Origin: CAYMUR01 sp964393615
Lineage (GTDB): Bacteria > Planctomycetota > Planctomycetia > Pirellulales > Pirellulaceae
Reading direction: 5' to 3'
DNA length: 64,000 nucleotides
Assembly: GCA_964393615.1 (NCBI GenBank)
Contig: CAYMUR010000006.1
Coordinates: 1-64,000, forward strand
This document shows positions 1-9,335 of this stretch, one piece after another. Both the position numbers and the translations under genes were made by a program. Numbering within the stretch: the first letter of the stretch is position 1; the number at the start of each line of letters is the position of its first letter. The notes below the pieces were generated by a model. The model did no database searches. It was not told where the DNA came from and worked only from the letters and a program-made list of their open reading frames with translations.

Positions 1-292
1 CGACGTCATTTGACGCAGAGCTTTTTATGTCATCGATCATTTCGTCGATCTGTTCGGTCACTTCATCGCCTTCGATATAACTGATATCCATGGCCGCATT
101 GTCGTCGGGGGAGTAGAGGTACATGGACTGCAGCTGCCCGGAGTCGTTGGTCAGTGGGGTACCGAGATCGTACCGACGATTGAGCCTCTTTAAAATCGAC
201 TGTACGGCTTCACCTGTGGGGCGTGACCCAGATTTCAGCATCACAAAATAGGTTTCGCGCCAACGATATTCGTCATTTTCAAATAGTGACAT
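1..292 (-). CDS. Hypothetical protein, 3' end outside window
   Basis: The reading frame is open from an ATG at 292 to the window edge (97 codons seen, no stop), so the C-terminus is missing. The visible part starts MSLFENDEYRWRETYFVML and is acidic, with no signal peptide or membrane segment. I recognise no family. The length and style suggest a small cytosolic protein. It begins 25 bp after the stop of the next small gene on the same strand, so the two are probably co-transcribed. Confidence 0.6.
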   Translation of the reverse strand, partial: MSLFENDEYRWRETYFVMLKSGSRPTGEAVQSILKRLNRRYDLGTPLTNDSGQLQSMYLYSPDDNAAMDISYIEGDEVTEQIDEMIDDIKSSASNDV

Positions 293-317
293 TGTATCAG
301 GTTCCTTGTAAGCTGTA

Positions 318-554
318 TTAATTCCAGTCTTCTTCGCCAGCAGTAGCCCCTCCTTGCCAATGGTTCATCGCGGCAAGTATGGCATCACGTTCCTCTCGGT
401 CGGCCCACACCGATTCGCCCTGTTCTAAACGAACTTCGTAGCTTCCTTCGTGCTGGCAATCAGAATTGCCGCAGAAATGTGGTACGTCGGACACCCACAT
501 GACACGGTAGAGTGGTATGTGTTTGTCATCGATCATACTAAAATAATCAGCCAT
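318..554 (-). CDS. Small hypothetical protein with Cys/His pair
   Basis: A 78-residue protein if it starts at the ATG at 554, which has AGAAAGG six bases upstream. A further in-frame ATG at 581 lacks such a site. The sequence holds the cluster HFCGNSDCQHEG, in which two Cys and two His could bind a metal, and an acidic C-terminus. No family is recognised. It lies directly upstream of the partial gene at the window edge, in apparent operon order. Confidence 0.6.
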   Translation of the reverse strand: MADYFSMIDDKHIPLYRVMWVSDVPHFCGNSDCQHEGSYEVRLEQGESVWADREERDAILAAMNHWQGGATAGEEDWN

Positions 555-709
555 GACGAACCTTTCTGGACAAGAAAGCATGTTGTGAAAGGGAATGGTT
601 GATGGGACCGAATGGATGACTCATCAAAATGTGTGGCACTTGGCGAAAAAATGTTCAATCGGGTGGCGGGATGGGCGTCTGATGTTTTGAGAAAGCTGCG
701 TTTGAATTG

Positions 710-1537
710 TCACGTGGAGCCTTTTCCCAACTCAATAGATCTCTTGGTAGCAGCCTCCACGGCAGCAATCAAGGTGGCCTGCATCTGTTTTTCTTCGAGG
801 ACCTTGAGTCCTGCCAAAGTCGTACCACCCGGGCTGGTCACGTCATTGGTTAATTCAGCAGGATCACGGCCAGTTTGAATTACCATTTCTGCTGCACCAA
901 GTACGGTTTGAGCGGCTAATTGAGCGGCTGCCTCTAGCGGTAATCCCTGGCACACCCCCCCATCCCGGAGGGCGGCAATGAATTGGTAAACAAAAGCTGG
1001 GCCAGAGCCAGACAGCCCCGTAACCGCATCGAGCAGGTTTTCTTCGACCGGGATTGCTGTCCCGACGGATTCCAACAATTGCCGAACCAACTGCTGGTCC
1101 TCATCCGTTGCGCCAGGTGCGCTGGAATACGCAGCCGCACAGCGTGATACCAAGCAGGGGGTATTTGGCATGACGCGGATACAACGCTCTGTGACCAGTC
1201 CACGAGTCAGACGTGCAAGCGGTACGCCAGCGGCAATCGAAAGGAATAGTTTATCAGGACTTACGGAGTCCCGGACGGATTCCATGGCCTGGTCAATTTG
1301 TTGAGGTTTCACTGACAGCACAATGACGTCAGCCTGTCGAACCACTTCCGAATTGGAACTTACCAAGTGTGAAGCAGGAACGTGTTGGAGGAATGACTCT
1401 CTCGCTACGTCCACCGGGTCAGCTGCCCAGATGGTTGCCGGGTCCACTAAGCCAGCGCTGCAAAATCCACTTGCTAATGCCCGGGCCATTCGACCAGCAC
1501 CGATAAATCCAAATTGTCTGTCGGCGTTTGTGTTCAC
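710..1537 (-). CDS. proC: Pyrroline-5-carboxylate reductase
   Basis: Catalyses the last step of proline synthesis, NAD(P)H reduction of 1-pyrroline-5-carboxylate, in the cytosol. The N-terminal Rossmann motif GFIGAGRMARALASG lies at about residues 10-24. The C-terminal half carries the family segment DAVTGLSGSGPAFVYQFI and the Thr/Ser-rich V-TSPGGTT-AGL region. The length of 275 residues is normal for the family. The predicted start is GTG at 1537, preceded by AAGGTGG. It is a single-gene unit facing dapL across a 600 bp gap. The identity is secure from motifs. Confidence 0.95.
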   Translation of the reverse strand: MNTNADRQFGFIGAGRMARALASGFCSAGLVDPATIWAADPVDVARESFLQHVPASHLVSSNSEVVRQADVIVLSVKPQQIDQAMESVRDSVSPDKLFLSIAAGVPLARLTRGLVTERCIRVMPNTPCLVSRCAAAYSSAPGATDEDQQLVRQLLESVGTAIPVEENLLDAVTGLSGSGPAFVYQFIAALRDGGVCQGLPLEAAAQLAAQTVLGAAEMVIQTGRDPAELTNDVTSPGGTTLAGLKVLEEKQMQATLIAAVEAATKRSIELGKGST

Positions 1538-2139
1538 AACAAAGGTCCACCTTTTCGTGCGGTTGTGTAACAGGAAAATAGTAGGAAGCGTTTATCTTAC
1601 GGGGCCGAATACTGTCGGGCAACCATGACGCATACCAGATTTTAGAATGCAGCCAACGGGGCGGCAACAAGCAACGGCAGACCAGCCGGATTGATGTGCC
1701 GATTGTCCCTGGATACGCCGTAGAAATCCGGCTGTCGCCTGAACGGATCAGTGGGTGATTCAACGGGGCAACAGGCGAAAGGATGAGGGAATGGTGGTAT
1801 TTAAGAGCTGCCAATTTGTACGACGAACTCAGGGATAAATAAACGGCAACATGGTAGGCAGGCAGCAGCGAAGTGATGTCGGCAAGACGTTTGTTCCCTG
1901 TCAAACGTCGTGGAGAACCAGTGCGTTGTGCTGTCGGCGAGGTGCAGGCGCAAACACCGTGCTGATAATATTAAACGAAATATTGAGAGTCTCGCAGTTC
2001 TTTCGACGTATGATATTTGCCATTTTCGGGGCGCGTCCCCGACTGTCGGTGTCGTCTTGTTCTGCTATGATAGGCGCCCTCCTAGAGATAATAGGTTAGT
2101 GTCAGTCAGAGACTGGTTTTACGATAAAGGATTTAAAGA
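1538..2139. other. Intergenic gap proC-dapL
   Basis: A 602 bp divergent gap that must hold the promoters of proC (minus) and dapL (plus). Open frames here lack coding character. A TATGAT box at about 2075 is a possible -10 for dapL, but no convincing -35 is spaced from it. No RNA gene is recognised. Confidence 0.5.
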
Positions 2140-3372
2140 ATGGCTCAAATTAACGAACATTTTCTCAAGCTCAAAGCAGGGTATCTTTTCCCCGAGATTG
2201 CCAGGCGTGTTGCAAAGTTTTGCGAAAATCATCCTCAGGCAGACGTCATTCGCCTGGGCATTGGCGATGTCACGGAGCCATTGCCCGAAGCTGTTATTGA
2301 GGCATTACACGTGGCCGTCGACGAAATGAAAATCCGCAACACATTTCACGGTTATGGTCCGGAACAAGGTTACGAGTTTCTTCGTGAGGCAATTGCCACT
2401 CATGATTATCAGGCCCGCGGAATTGAAATTTCTGCAGATGAGATTTTCGTGTCCGATGGTTCCAAGTGTGATACTGGAAATATTTTAGACGTTTTTGGTA
2501 AAGAAAATATCGTGGCGATTACCGATCCGGTCTATCCTGTTTACGTCGATACGAATGTGATGGCAGGTCGAACCGGCACGGTGGATGCTGCCGGTCGCTA
2601 TGCGGGATTGGTTTACATTCCGGTGACAGCCGAGAATGATTTCGTACCGTCACTTCCTGAACAACATGTCGATTTGATTTATCTTTGTTATCCAAATAAT
2701 CCGACAGGAACCGTCGTGTCGCGTTCAACCTTGCAAGCCTGGGTTGATTACGCGCGGCAAAATAACGCTGTTATTCTCTACGATGCGGCTTATGAGGCAT
2801 ATATTTCCGACGACGCCATTTGTCATTCGATTTATGAGATCGAAGGCGCCCGTGAAGTAGCCATCGAATTTCGCAGTTTCAGTAAGAATGCAGGTTTTAC
2901 CGGTGTGCGCTGTGCCATGACGGTAGTTCCCAAGTCGCTCCGAGCCCAAACGGGGGATGGAAAACATTGTGACTTGCATAGCCTGTGGAATCGTCGCCAA
3001 AGTACAAAATTCAACAGTGTTTCTTACGTGGTACAACGGGCCGCAGCAGCCGTTTATACACCTGCTGGAAAAGAACAGGTTGGCGAACTCGTGCAATTTT
3101 ATCTGGACAATGCACGATTGTTACGCGAAGGCTTAGCGGCCGTCAATGTGACCGTTTATGGTGGTGTGCACGCTCCGTATGTGTGGCTGAAAACTCCTGA
3201 TCGACAGACAAGTTGGGAGTTTTTCGATGCGTTACTGGAGAAATCTCATTTGGTGGGGACGCCGGGTAGCGGTTTTGGTGCCAGTGGCGAAGGATATTTT
3301 CGGCTCAGCGCATTCAATAGTCGGGAAAATATCGTACAAGCGGTGGAACGATTTCAAGAATTGGTCTCTTAA
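2140..3372 (+). CDS. dapL: LL-diaminopimelate aminotransferase
   Basis: Converts tetrahydrodipicolinate directly to LL-diaminopimelate using glutamate and PLP, supplying lysine and cell-wall DAP and bypassing the succinylase/acetylase branch. It is a fold-type I aminotransferase of 410 residues, the normal length. The PLP lysine is in SFSKNAGFTG (K249). The stretches VIRLGIGDVTEPLP near the N-terminus and CYPNNPTG in the middle are typical of DapL. RBS AAAGGA lies about nine bases before the ATG. DapL is known from plants, Chlamydiae, Planctomycetes and some other phyla, which fits the taxonomic inference. Confidence 0.95.
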   Translation: MAQINEHFLKLKAGYLFPEIARRVAKFCENHPQADVIRLGIGDVTEPLPEAVIEALHVAVDEMKIRNTFHGYGPEQGYEFLREAIATHDYQARGIEISADEIFVSDGSKCDTGNILDVFGKENIVAITDPVYPVYVDTNVMAGRTGTVDAAGRYAGLVYIPVTAENDFVPSLPEQHVDLIYLCYPNNPTGTVVSRSTLQAWVDYARQNNAVILYDAAYEAYISDDAICHSIYEIEGAREVAIEFRSFSKNAGFTGVRCAMTVVPKSLRAQTGDGKHCDLHSLWNRRQSTKFNSVSYVVQRAAAAVYTPAGKEQVGELVQFYLDNARLLREGLAAVNVTVYGGVHAPYVWLKTPDRQTSWEFFDALLEKSHLVGTPGSGFGASGEGYFRLSAFNSRENIVQAVERFQELVS

Positions 3373-3465
3373 ACGGAAGGCATCAGCCTGGGATGCGACC
3401 ATCGCTGCAATCTGTCAAACGTCTGTTGGACAAACGGCAGTGATTGATGTTCTGTGGCTGGAAAA

Positions 3466-4341
3466 TTATCGCGACTGGTTGGGGAAATCGCGTGAGAATT
3501 TGGCCAGTAGTGCCGGCACGTCTGCAGCGACGATATAAATTTTCCCGTGGATGTGTTTTGTCTCGTTGGGTGCAAGGCCCCCCACGCGAAAATCGTTGTG
3601 GATACAAGCAATGACGCCTTGAAAAAGCTCCTGATAAGGCTCCCATGCCACGGCCATGATTTTGTTTTCGTCCTTGGAAAAACATCCTATGAGCCCGTTA
3701 GACGGGACAAGTGTACTGAGCGGACGTGGGTTGACATCGTTCCGATCAACAACTGCCGGGCAATAGACCTGGCCAGGTGTATAGCGGGCCTGGTCGGCCC
3801 ATGGTGTGGTGGGTAACCGTGTGAGCTTGTTCTCGAGAAAAATAAAGCACTGGCGGGCGTATTCTGGTACCAGTGTTGTTGCATCGGTGGAACCGCATCC
3901 AGTGAATTTGTCGACACGAATACAAGGCTGCGCCCAATGGGCCAGTGACGTTGTCTGGGTGGGATTGTGGGCGATCAGGCGAAAATCAATCCCGTCGGCA
4001 TCGACAGTGATTGTGTGGTCAACCCTCACTCCGTCTTTAAGCGTGTCGCGTAACTTGATCATGCGGCCATTTTCACTGGCAGCAATGAGTTCCGTGTGGT
4101 GGCCAATCACCGTGTCACCCCAGCCGCGGTCAGTGGAGCCGGGCCGACAATAAGCCTCCAGGTAGTGGATGGGAATCGTGCCGCCAGGAAAATCACCTGA
4201 TATGGTCAAAAAATTGTTCTTCCAATGGATCGTCAATGGTGTGGCGTTCTCCTCACCGTGTGCCGCTAGGGATATCAGTGCTAGTGAGATCGCCGCGATA
4301 GGTAAGCCGTGTTTTGGATTAACATGATTTAAAAATTGCAT
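3466..4341 (-). CDS. Secreted protein of unknown function
   Basis: 291 residues from the ATG at 4341. A GTG 30 bases further upstream is possible but would put ten polar residues ahead of the signal. The N-terminus has a hydrophobic stretch (GLPIAAISLALISLAA) ending AAHG-EEN, a plausible signal peptidase I site. The mature part is beta-rich with cysteines at wide spacing and the recognisable segments RGWGDTVIGHHTEL and AHNPTQTTSLAHWAQPC. I know of no function; the likely site is periplasmic or extracellular. It converges on dapL with a 93 bp gap. Confidence 0.75.
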   Translation of the reverse strand: MQFLNHVNPKHGLPIAAISLALISLAAHGEENATPLTIHWKNNFLTISGDFPGGTIPIHYLEAYCRPGSTDRGWGDTVIGHHTELIAASENGRMIKLRDTLKDGVRVDHTITVDADGIDFRLIAHNPTQTTSLAHWAQPCIRVDKFTGCGSTDATTLVPEYARQCFIFLENKLTRLPTTPWADQARYTPGQVYCPAVVDRNDVNPRPLSTLVPSNGLIGCFSKDENKIMAVAWEPYQELFQGVIACIHNDFRVGGLAPNETKHIHGKIYIVAADVPALLAKFSRDFPNQSR

Positions 4342-4716
4342 GATGGCGTCGTGGTTGAATGGGGTGCACACGAGTTAGGGCTGTTGTGGACTACAAGAAA
4401 GGGACGGCTGATCGTAATCGTGTCCGTCAAACGTGTTGTAACCTGTCGTTGATAAAGGATTTCCTCGTGAGAGCGATTCCCGGCAACCAAAACTGGGCTC
4501 TGAGGCACATCCATGCTCCGAGCACGACTGCTTGTTGTCGTCGATTTATATTTAGTCCAGAACGTCTTTCAAGGAAAAAGACGATCCGTTTGAAGCAGGT
4601 GTTGTTCTCGCCAGCGGCGTGAGTCGGCATGAACTATCTGACTGTAACCACCTGATTGTGTGCGGCGTTGATTCTGGATTCAGCCAATTGGATTCCAGCA
4701 GGTCGCTGTATCTACA
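4342..4716. other. Intergenic gap with one hairpin
   Basis: 375 bp without a convincing gene. It holds a perfect 7 bp stem (CGTCTTT at 4563-4569, AAAGACG at 4577-4583, seven-base loop). It lies between two minus-strand genes and has no following U-run on the minus strand, so its role is unclear. Confidence 0.4.
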
Positions 4717-4944
4717 TTACGCCCAATCCAAGCCTGTTTCTGCTTTGACTCGTTGAGCGAAGTCGCCGATTAAACCACCGATCACATCCCAGCGGTCAGT
4801 TCTACGCACTTCGATATCACCTTGTTGATTAACACGCACAATCGTGTTGTCCTGGATCCCGGTTGATTGTAAATCGTCGGCGTGCAATTCGTCGTCTTTG
4901 ACGAGTTCCGTTAAGCTACGTCCTGTCATTTCGATAAACTTCAT
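4717..4944 (-). CDS. Small conserved-type protein, 75 aa
   Basis: A short acidic cytosolic protein starting MKFIEMTGRSLTELVKDDEL and ending in WDVIGGLIGDFAQRVKAE. It has no signal peptide, membrane segment or cysteine. The composition and codon use look like real coding sequence. I have the impression of similar proteins in planctomycete genomes but cannot verify it here. The middle (QDNTIVRVNQQGDIEVRR) reads as two beta strands with a turn. It sits upstream of rsmA on the same strand with a 130 bp gap on its other side. Function unknown. Confidence 0.65.
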   Translation of the reverse strand: MKFIEMTGRSLTELVKDDELHADDLQSTGIQDNTIVRVNQQGDIEVRRTDRWDVIGGLIGDFAQRVKAETGLDWA

Positions 4945-5073
4945 CGCTTTACTCGTTTGAGAAATTCACCCAGACTCCGTGGGAACTAGCCCAAGAGTCT
5001 TTCATGTGATTCGGTTTCTGGGACGCTGCAGGTCGGCAAATCGGTCCGCGGCGCCCCTACGCAGATTATCCTA

Positions 5074-6000
5074 TCAGGTTTGAGCCGATTCACCATGCCC
5101 CATCAGAGAGAGTTTTTCACGAACGGTATCGAAAAGGTTTAGTATTTTTTCGACCGACAACTGCTCTGCCCTGGTTTCGGTATTCCAGCCTAGGTCGTCG
5201 AGAATGCCATCGACATCCGGTTTTTCGAATTGGCCTTTATAGGCACTTAACAAGACACGTCGTAATAGTTTGCGACGGTGAAAGAACATGGCACGAACAA
5301 ATGTGTGGAACGCATCACGGTCCGAAATCCTGGCCCGTCGTTTAGCGTCAGTTTCAATGTGGATAATCGCGGAATGCACTTTGGGCCGTGGCCAGAAACA
5401 ACTAGGGGGCATGACGCGGACCAATTCAATGCGACATTGGCTTTGGATCCAGATGCTTAAAGCGCTGTAATCCTTGGTGCCTGGCTGGGCGGTCATGCGG
5501 TCGGCCAACTCTTTTTGAATGGTCACTGTCATGGAAGTCGGAAGCAGGTCCGATGCCAGTAGGTTGGAGACAACCGGCGTGGCAATGTTGTACGGTAAAT
5601 TGGCAACTAATTTTAAGTGATCGTATTTGGGATTTGAAAGTTGGTCACGAACGGCTTGGAGGATATTCCTGTGCAAATGGTTTTTATTGCGCAACACATC
5701 CTGCTGGAGTAATGTAATGTTGCCAAAATCCGTCAATGATTCGCATGCCAATTGGTGGAGTGCCGCGTCAATTTCAACCGTCACAACGGAACCTGCTGAT
5801 TGGGCTAAAAGAGCCGTCAACGCGCCTGTGCCGGTTCCAACTTCGAGCACGACATCATCAGGGGTTAGTTGGGCTGTCTCTGCCAATAAGGTCAACAAGT
5901 TGAGGTCCACCAAAAAGTTTTGGCCATGCCGGGGATCGGGGCGTATGCCGGCTTCTCGAAAGCGGTGAATCAAGTGAGTCGTTGTTTGGCGTAGGGTCAT
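5074..6000 (-). CDS. rsmA: 16S rRNA (adenine1518-N6/1519-N6)-dimethyltransferase
   Basis: Dimethylates the two adjacent adenines in the 3' terminal hairpin of 16S rRNA (KsgA) late in 30S assembly. SAM-binding motifs are present: GQNFLVD (about 26-32), VLEVGTGTGALT (about 50-61) and the catalytic motif NLPYNI (about 132-137). 308 residues, slightly longer than the E. coli enzyme because of a C-terminal tail. The ATG overlaps the TGA of ribE (ATGA), so the two are translationally coupled. Confidence 0.95.
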   Translation of the reverse strand: MTLRQTTTHLIHRFREAGIRPDPRHGQNFLVDLNLLTLLAETAQLTPDDVVLEVGTGTGALTALLAQSAGSVVTVEIDAALHQLACESLTDFGNITLLQQDVLRNKNHLHRNILQAVRDQLSNPKYDHLKLVANLPYNIATPVVSNLLASDLLPTSMTVTIQKELADRMTAQPGTKDYSALSIWIQSQCRIELVRVMPPSCFWPRPKVHSAIIHIETDAKRRARISDRDAFHTFVRAMFFHRRKLLRRVLLSAYKGQFEKPDVDGILDDLGWNTETRAEQLSVEKILNLFDTVREKLSLMGHGESAQT

Positions 6001-6602
6001 CTTGAGTTTTTCGGGTGTGTGGTTAGCTGACGTTCGACGTATTTGGCCAGAATGTCCGTTTCGATGTTAACTTCATCTCCGCGTTGCAGTGTTCCCAAAG
6101 TAGTCACTGCCAGGGTGTGGGGAATCAGCGCGACACTGAACTTGCAGCTCGCAACGTTGACTAATGTTAAACTGACACCATCCATGGCGATCGACCCTTT
6201 GTTCGCCAATTGGTGCTGAAATTCAATGGGAACTTCACACGTTAACTCAGACCAGTCACCCTGGTTGACGCGGCGAGTCATCTTGCCAACGGTGTCGATA
6301 TGGCCTGTTACCATATGGCCTCCCAATTCGTCGCCAACGCGTAACGAATGTTCCAGGTTGACATGGTCTCCGGTTCGAAGTTGTTTGAACGTTGTCCGGT
6401 TTAACGTTTCTTCCCCGGCGTCAAAAACTAATTCGCCTGCGGTCACTTCAATTACCGTTAAACAGCAACCACTCAGTGATATGCTATCGCCAATCCTGGT
6501 CCCCTCTTGAAAGATGTCGGTCGATACGTGGAACCGTCGTCCGGGGGGCTGGTCTGTGATTTTTGCGATCCTACCAATCGCCTGAACTAATCCGGTAAAC
6601 AT
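5997..6602 (-). CDS. ribE: Riboflavin synthase alpha subunit
   Basis: Dismutates two molecules of 6,7-dimethyl-8-ribityllumazine into riboflavin and a pyrimidinedione. The true start is the ATG at 6602, giving MFTGLVQAIG, the family's invariant N-terminus; an upstream in-frame extension to 6650 is not credible. It consists of two tandem lumazine-binding barrels of about 100 residues each; the second opens with HMVTGHIDTVG. Length 201 residues is normal. No other rib gene is nearby and no FMN riboswitch is visible upstream. It overlaps rsmA by 4 bp. Confidence 0.95.
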   Translation of the reverse strand: MFTGLVQAIGRIAKITDQPPGRRFHVSTDIFQEGTRIGDSISLSGCCLTVIEVTAGELVFDAGEETLNRTTFKQLRTGDHVNLEHSLRVGDELGGHMVTGHIDTVGKMTRRVNQGDWSELTCEVPIEFQHQLANKGSIAMDGVSLTLVNVASCKFSVALIPHTLAVTTLGTLQRGDEVNIETDILAKYVERQLTTHPKNSR

Positions 6603-7473
6603 GAGAAGATGGTATCCAACGGTTTGCGTATGTTTGTCGACCCATGCCAAAGGCGTGATCGGCTTTGGCTTGTGGTGACAGGGCTTTTTTGATCAATGGG
6701 GTTGAAGAACGAGGTGAAATACGGTTTCAATATTGGTGCGGTCCATGTCACGGCCACAACGTCAAGGGACATACCCCACACTGCCCTGTTTGCGTTCGCC
6801 GAAATCGACAGCCAGTGGTCATGGATGATGAGGCGATGGGGGACCTACCATGCCGCGAACGGTTGCTGGCTCTGTGAGGCGCCTTCCTTTCGTTATAACG
6901 GCAAATCACGCCCAGGTCGACAAGGTGTTTTGCGAGGCAAATAAAAACGGAAAGCTAACCGATGACGGTTAAATGATCGTCCGACAAATGGCTGGTAGCG
7001 GTTCCTGCTACCAGCCGCCGTTGTTGTCTCCGCCTATTCGCTGGTTAGTCCGGAAAAAAAGATGCGGATTGGTCGAACCTGTCGAAAACAGAGCGGCCCG
7101 GGCGACGCGAGTGATCATTTCAGGGGGTGTTTTTCTGTTGCGCAATGGTCGACGTAGCGAATACTTTTGGAAACTGGCGCCACTTTTGGTTGCTCCGGCA
7201 AAATCGACGGGAGCCAGCGGCTGAGTTTCGCTAGGTAACAGGTGAATTGACGACTCTGGCTGCCAGGTGTCCCGGCTATGAAAATCTCTGCAGTGGCTGC
7301 GAATAGGGTGTCTACGGAAGAAACGTCTTCTTGGCAACAAATTGTGAATCGAGTATGAATAAGAGGTGTGACGTTGACAAATCATAGCCCATGAGGGACT
7401 GTTTTCGTTGTCGTTGTGCGAAGCAAATACAGAGTCCGAATAGTGTGACAGCGGACCGGATAAAGGATCATAA
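6603..7473. other. Long intergenic gap ribE-eno
   Basis: 871 bp with no supported gene; several short open frames have no coding character. It must contain the promoters of ribE and eno. A TTGACA at 7374-7379 with GACTGT 17 bases downstream is a weak candidate promoter for eno. A strong hairpin at 6990-7016 is listed separately. Confidence 0.5.
6990..7016. other. Perfect 10 bp hairpin in intergenic gap
   Basis: GGCTGGTAGC at 6990-6999 pairs perfectly with GCTACCAGCC at 7007-7016 around a seven-base loop. No U-run follows on either strand, so it is not a classical intrinsic terminator. It could be a processing site, a structured 5' leader element of one of the divergent genes, or a protein-binding palindrome. 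Confidence 0.55.
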
Positions 7474-8748
7474 ATGAGTAAAATTGAAAGTATCTGTGGC
7501 CGGCAAATTTTGGACAGCCGGGGAAATCCAACCGTCGAAGTAGACATTTGCCTGGCGGATGGATCGTCGGGACGAGCTGCGGTTCCGAGTGGTGCTAGTA
7601 CCGGCAAGCATGAAGCATGGGAATTGAGAGACGGTGATATGTCTCATTTTCTTGGTAAAGGAGTCACTCGGGCGGTCGGCCATATTAATTCGATTTTGGC
7701 GGAAGCGCTGCACGGTGCTGATGCGCTTGATCAGCAGGCGATTGATACAAAAATGTGTGAATTGGATGGAACTACCAACAAGAGTCAATTAGGGGCGAAT
7801 GCCATACTGGGAGTATCGTTGGCGGTGGCCAAAGCGGCGGCTGTCCACTGTGGGCAACCCTTATACCGTTACCTGGGTAGTGCTACTACGTCGCTTTTGC
7901 CGGCACCGATGATGAATATCGTTAATGGTGGTGAGCATGCGGATAATTCGGTTGATGTTCAGGAGTTCATGGTGATGCCGCTTGGGTTCGACCGCTTTAG
8001 CGATGCTCTGCGTGCTGGTGTGGAGATTTTTCACCATCTCAAAAAAGTATTGCAAAACAATGGGCTTAATACGGCAGTAGGTGATGAAGGGGGATTTGCT
8101 CCGGATCTGGGAAGCAATGTCGAAGCACTTGACCTGATCATGCAAGCCATCGAAGCGGCTGGTTACCTGCCCGGTGAACAAATCCGGATTGCTCTTGATG
8201 TCGCTGCCACCGAATTGTACGACACAGAGAAACAGCAGTACTCGATGGATGGAAAACAAATCGATGCGTTAGGGATGGTCGACTTTCTCGAAACCTGGGT
8301 GGAAAAATATCCCATCTGCTCGATAGAGGATGGTTGCAGTGAAGACGATTGGAACGGCTGGAAATTACTCACAGATCGGATTGGTGACCGCGTACAGTTG
8401 GTAGGTGATGATTTGTTTGTCACCAACACGGCACGCTTACGAGAAGGTATTGAGAAAGGAATTGCCAATAGTATTTTGACCAAGGTGAATCAAATTGGTA
8501 CCTTAACGGAAACGATTGAAGCGATTCGGCTGGCGAACGAAAATCGGTATTCAAGTGTCACCAGTCATCGCAGTGGAGAAACCGAAGATGCCACTATTGC
8601 GGACTTGGCGGTCGCACTTGAAACAGGGCAAATCAAGACAGGTTCGGCGTCGCGAACGGACCGGATGGCTAAATACAACCAGTTGTTGCGCATCGAAGAG
8701 TTACTAGGCCAGCAGGCCTGCTACGCGGGGAGGCAATTTCCCAAATAA
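7474..8748 (+). CDS. eno: Enolase
   Basis: Glycolytic enzyme interconverting 2-phosphoglycerate and phosphoenolpyruvate. The N-terminus has ICGRQILDSRGNPTVEVD. The catalytic region GDEGGFAPD is at about 202-210 and the catalytic lysine is in ILTKVNQIGTL (about 336). The substrate/Mg segment VTSHRSGETED follows. The length of 424 residues is normal. RBS AAAGGA lies upstream of the ATG. It is a single-gene unit convergent with the minus-strand cluster that follows. Confidence 0.97.
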   Translation: MSKIESICGRQILDSRGNPTVEVDICLADGSSGRAAVPSGASTGKHEAWELRDGDMSHFLGKGVTRAVGHINSILAEALHGADALDQQAIDTKMCELDGTTNKSQLGANAILGVSLAVAKAAAVHCGQPLYRYLGSATTSLLPAPMMNIVNGGEHADNSVDVQEFMVMPLGFDRFSDALRAGVEIFHHLKKVLQNNGLNTAVGDEGGFAPDLGSNVEALDLIMQAIEAAGYLPGEQIRIALDVAATELYDTEKQQYSMDGKQIDALGMVDFLETWVEKYPICSIEDGCSEDDWNGWKLLTDRIGDRVQLVGDDLFVTNTARLREGIEKGIANSILTKVNQIGTLTETIEAIRLANENRYSSVTSHRSGETEDATIADLAVALETGQIKTGSASRTDRMAKYNQLLRIEELLGQQACYAGRQFPK

Positions 8749-8803
8749 AACCGTTTCCTAAATAACGGCTGTAGTTCATGTTGTATTCTCCTCGAGCGAT
8801 TCA

Positions 8804-9331
8804 TTACAGCGGGCTTTGTTCTTTGTAGTCGTACACTTTCCAGATTCCGGATTCGTTTCGAAAATGAACGAGGAATCGGCGAAAATAATGGAAATTCTGT
8901 AAGAACCCTTGGGTGTCATTTCCAACCACCAGGCCTTTTACGTCTGCGACGGCACAGCGGACACCTGCTTGGGAATAAAAAGTTACTTTTGGTTTTCCTT
9001 TTAGATCGGCGTCCTTGATCTCAACACGGCGAAGACGTGACATAGTAACCCGCTTTAGAGAGGGCGCTGTCGTTGCGATATGCATGGCGATGGCAGCTGA
9101 ATTGTTTTTTTCCAGGTCACGTGTGATTTGATGGAGCGTCATGATGACGGCTTCGCCGTCCGTGATAACGACATGCTCCGTGATCAATGCTACCACCGAA
9201 AATCCGCATGTGATGCCCATGGTTATCAGGATGGAGCGTCGGCCGGTTAGAAGGAATAGGCATAGTAGGATCGCTTCAATCAGAATGCCAATCAACAAGA
9301 GAGAGAGCGGTTCCTCGAAAAACCATGTCAC
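8804..9331 (-). CDS. Membrane-anchored hypothetical protein
   Basis: The best start is GTG at 9331, five bases after the stop of the upstream gene and with GGAGAA seven bases before it; the longer frame to 9469 would overlap that gene heavily. The product has about 176 residues with two hydrophobic helices near the N-terminus (LSLLLIGILIEAILLCLFLL and the following ILITMGITCGFSVVALI). A soluble C-terminal domain follows, whose ending (RFLVHFRNESGIWKVYDY) resembles NTF2-like or SnoaL-type folds. This is a fold guess only. It is co-transcribed with the next gene. Confidence 0.65.
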   Translation of the reverse strand: MTWFFEEPLSLLLIGILIEAILLCLFLLTGRRSILITMGITCGFSVVALITEHVVITDGEAVIMTLHQITRDLEKNNSAAIAMHIATTAPSLKRVTMSRLRRVEIKDADLKGKPKVTFYSQAGVRCAVADVKGLVVGNDTQGFLQNFHYFRRFLVHFRNESGIWKVYDYKEQSPL

Positions 9332-9335
9332 TGTG

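Noticed and set aside
1419..1904. 161-codon minus-strand frame upstream of proC
   Set aside because: It overlaps proC out of frame and continues into non-coding DNA with no motif or RBS.
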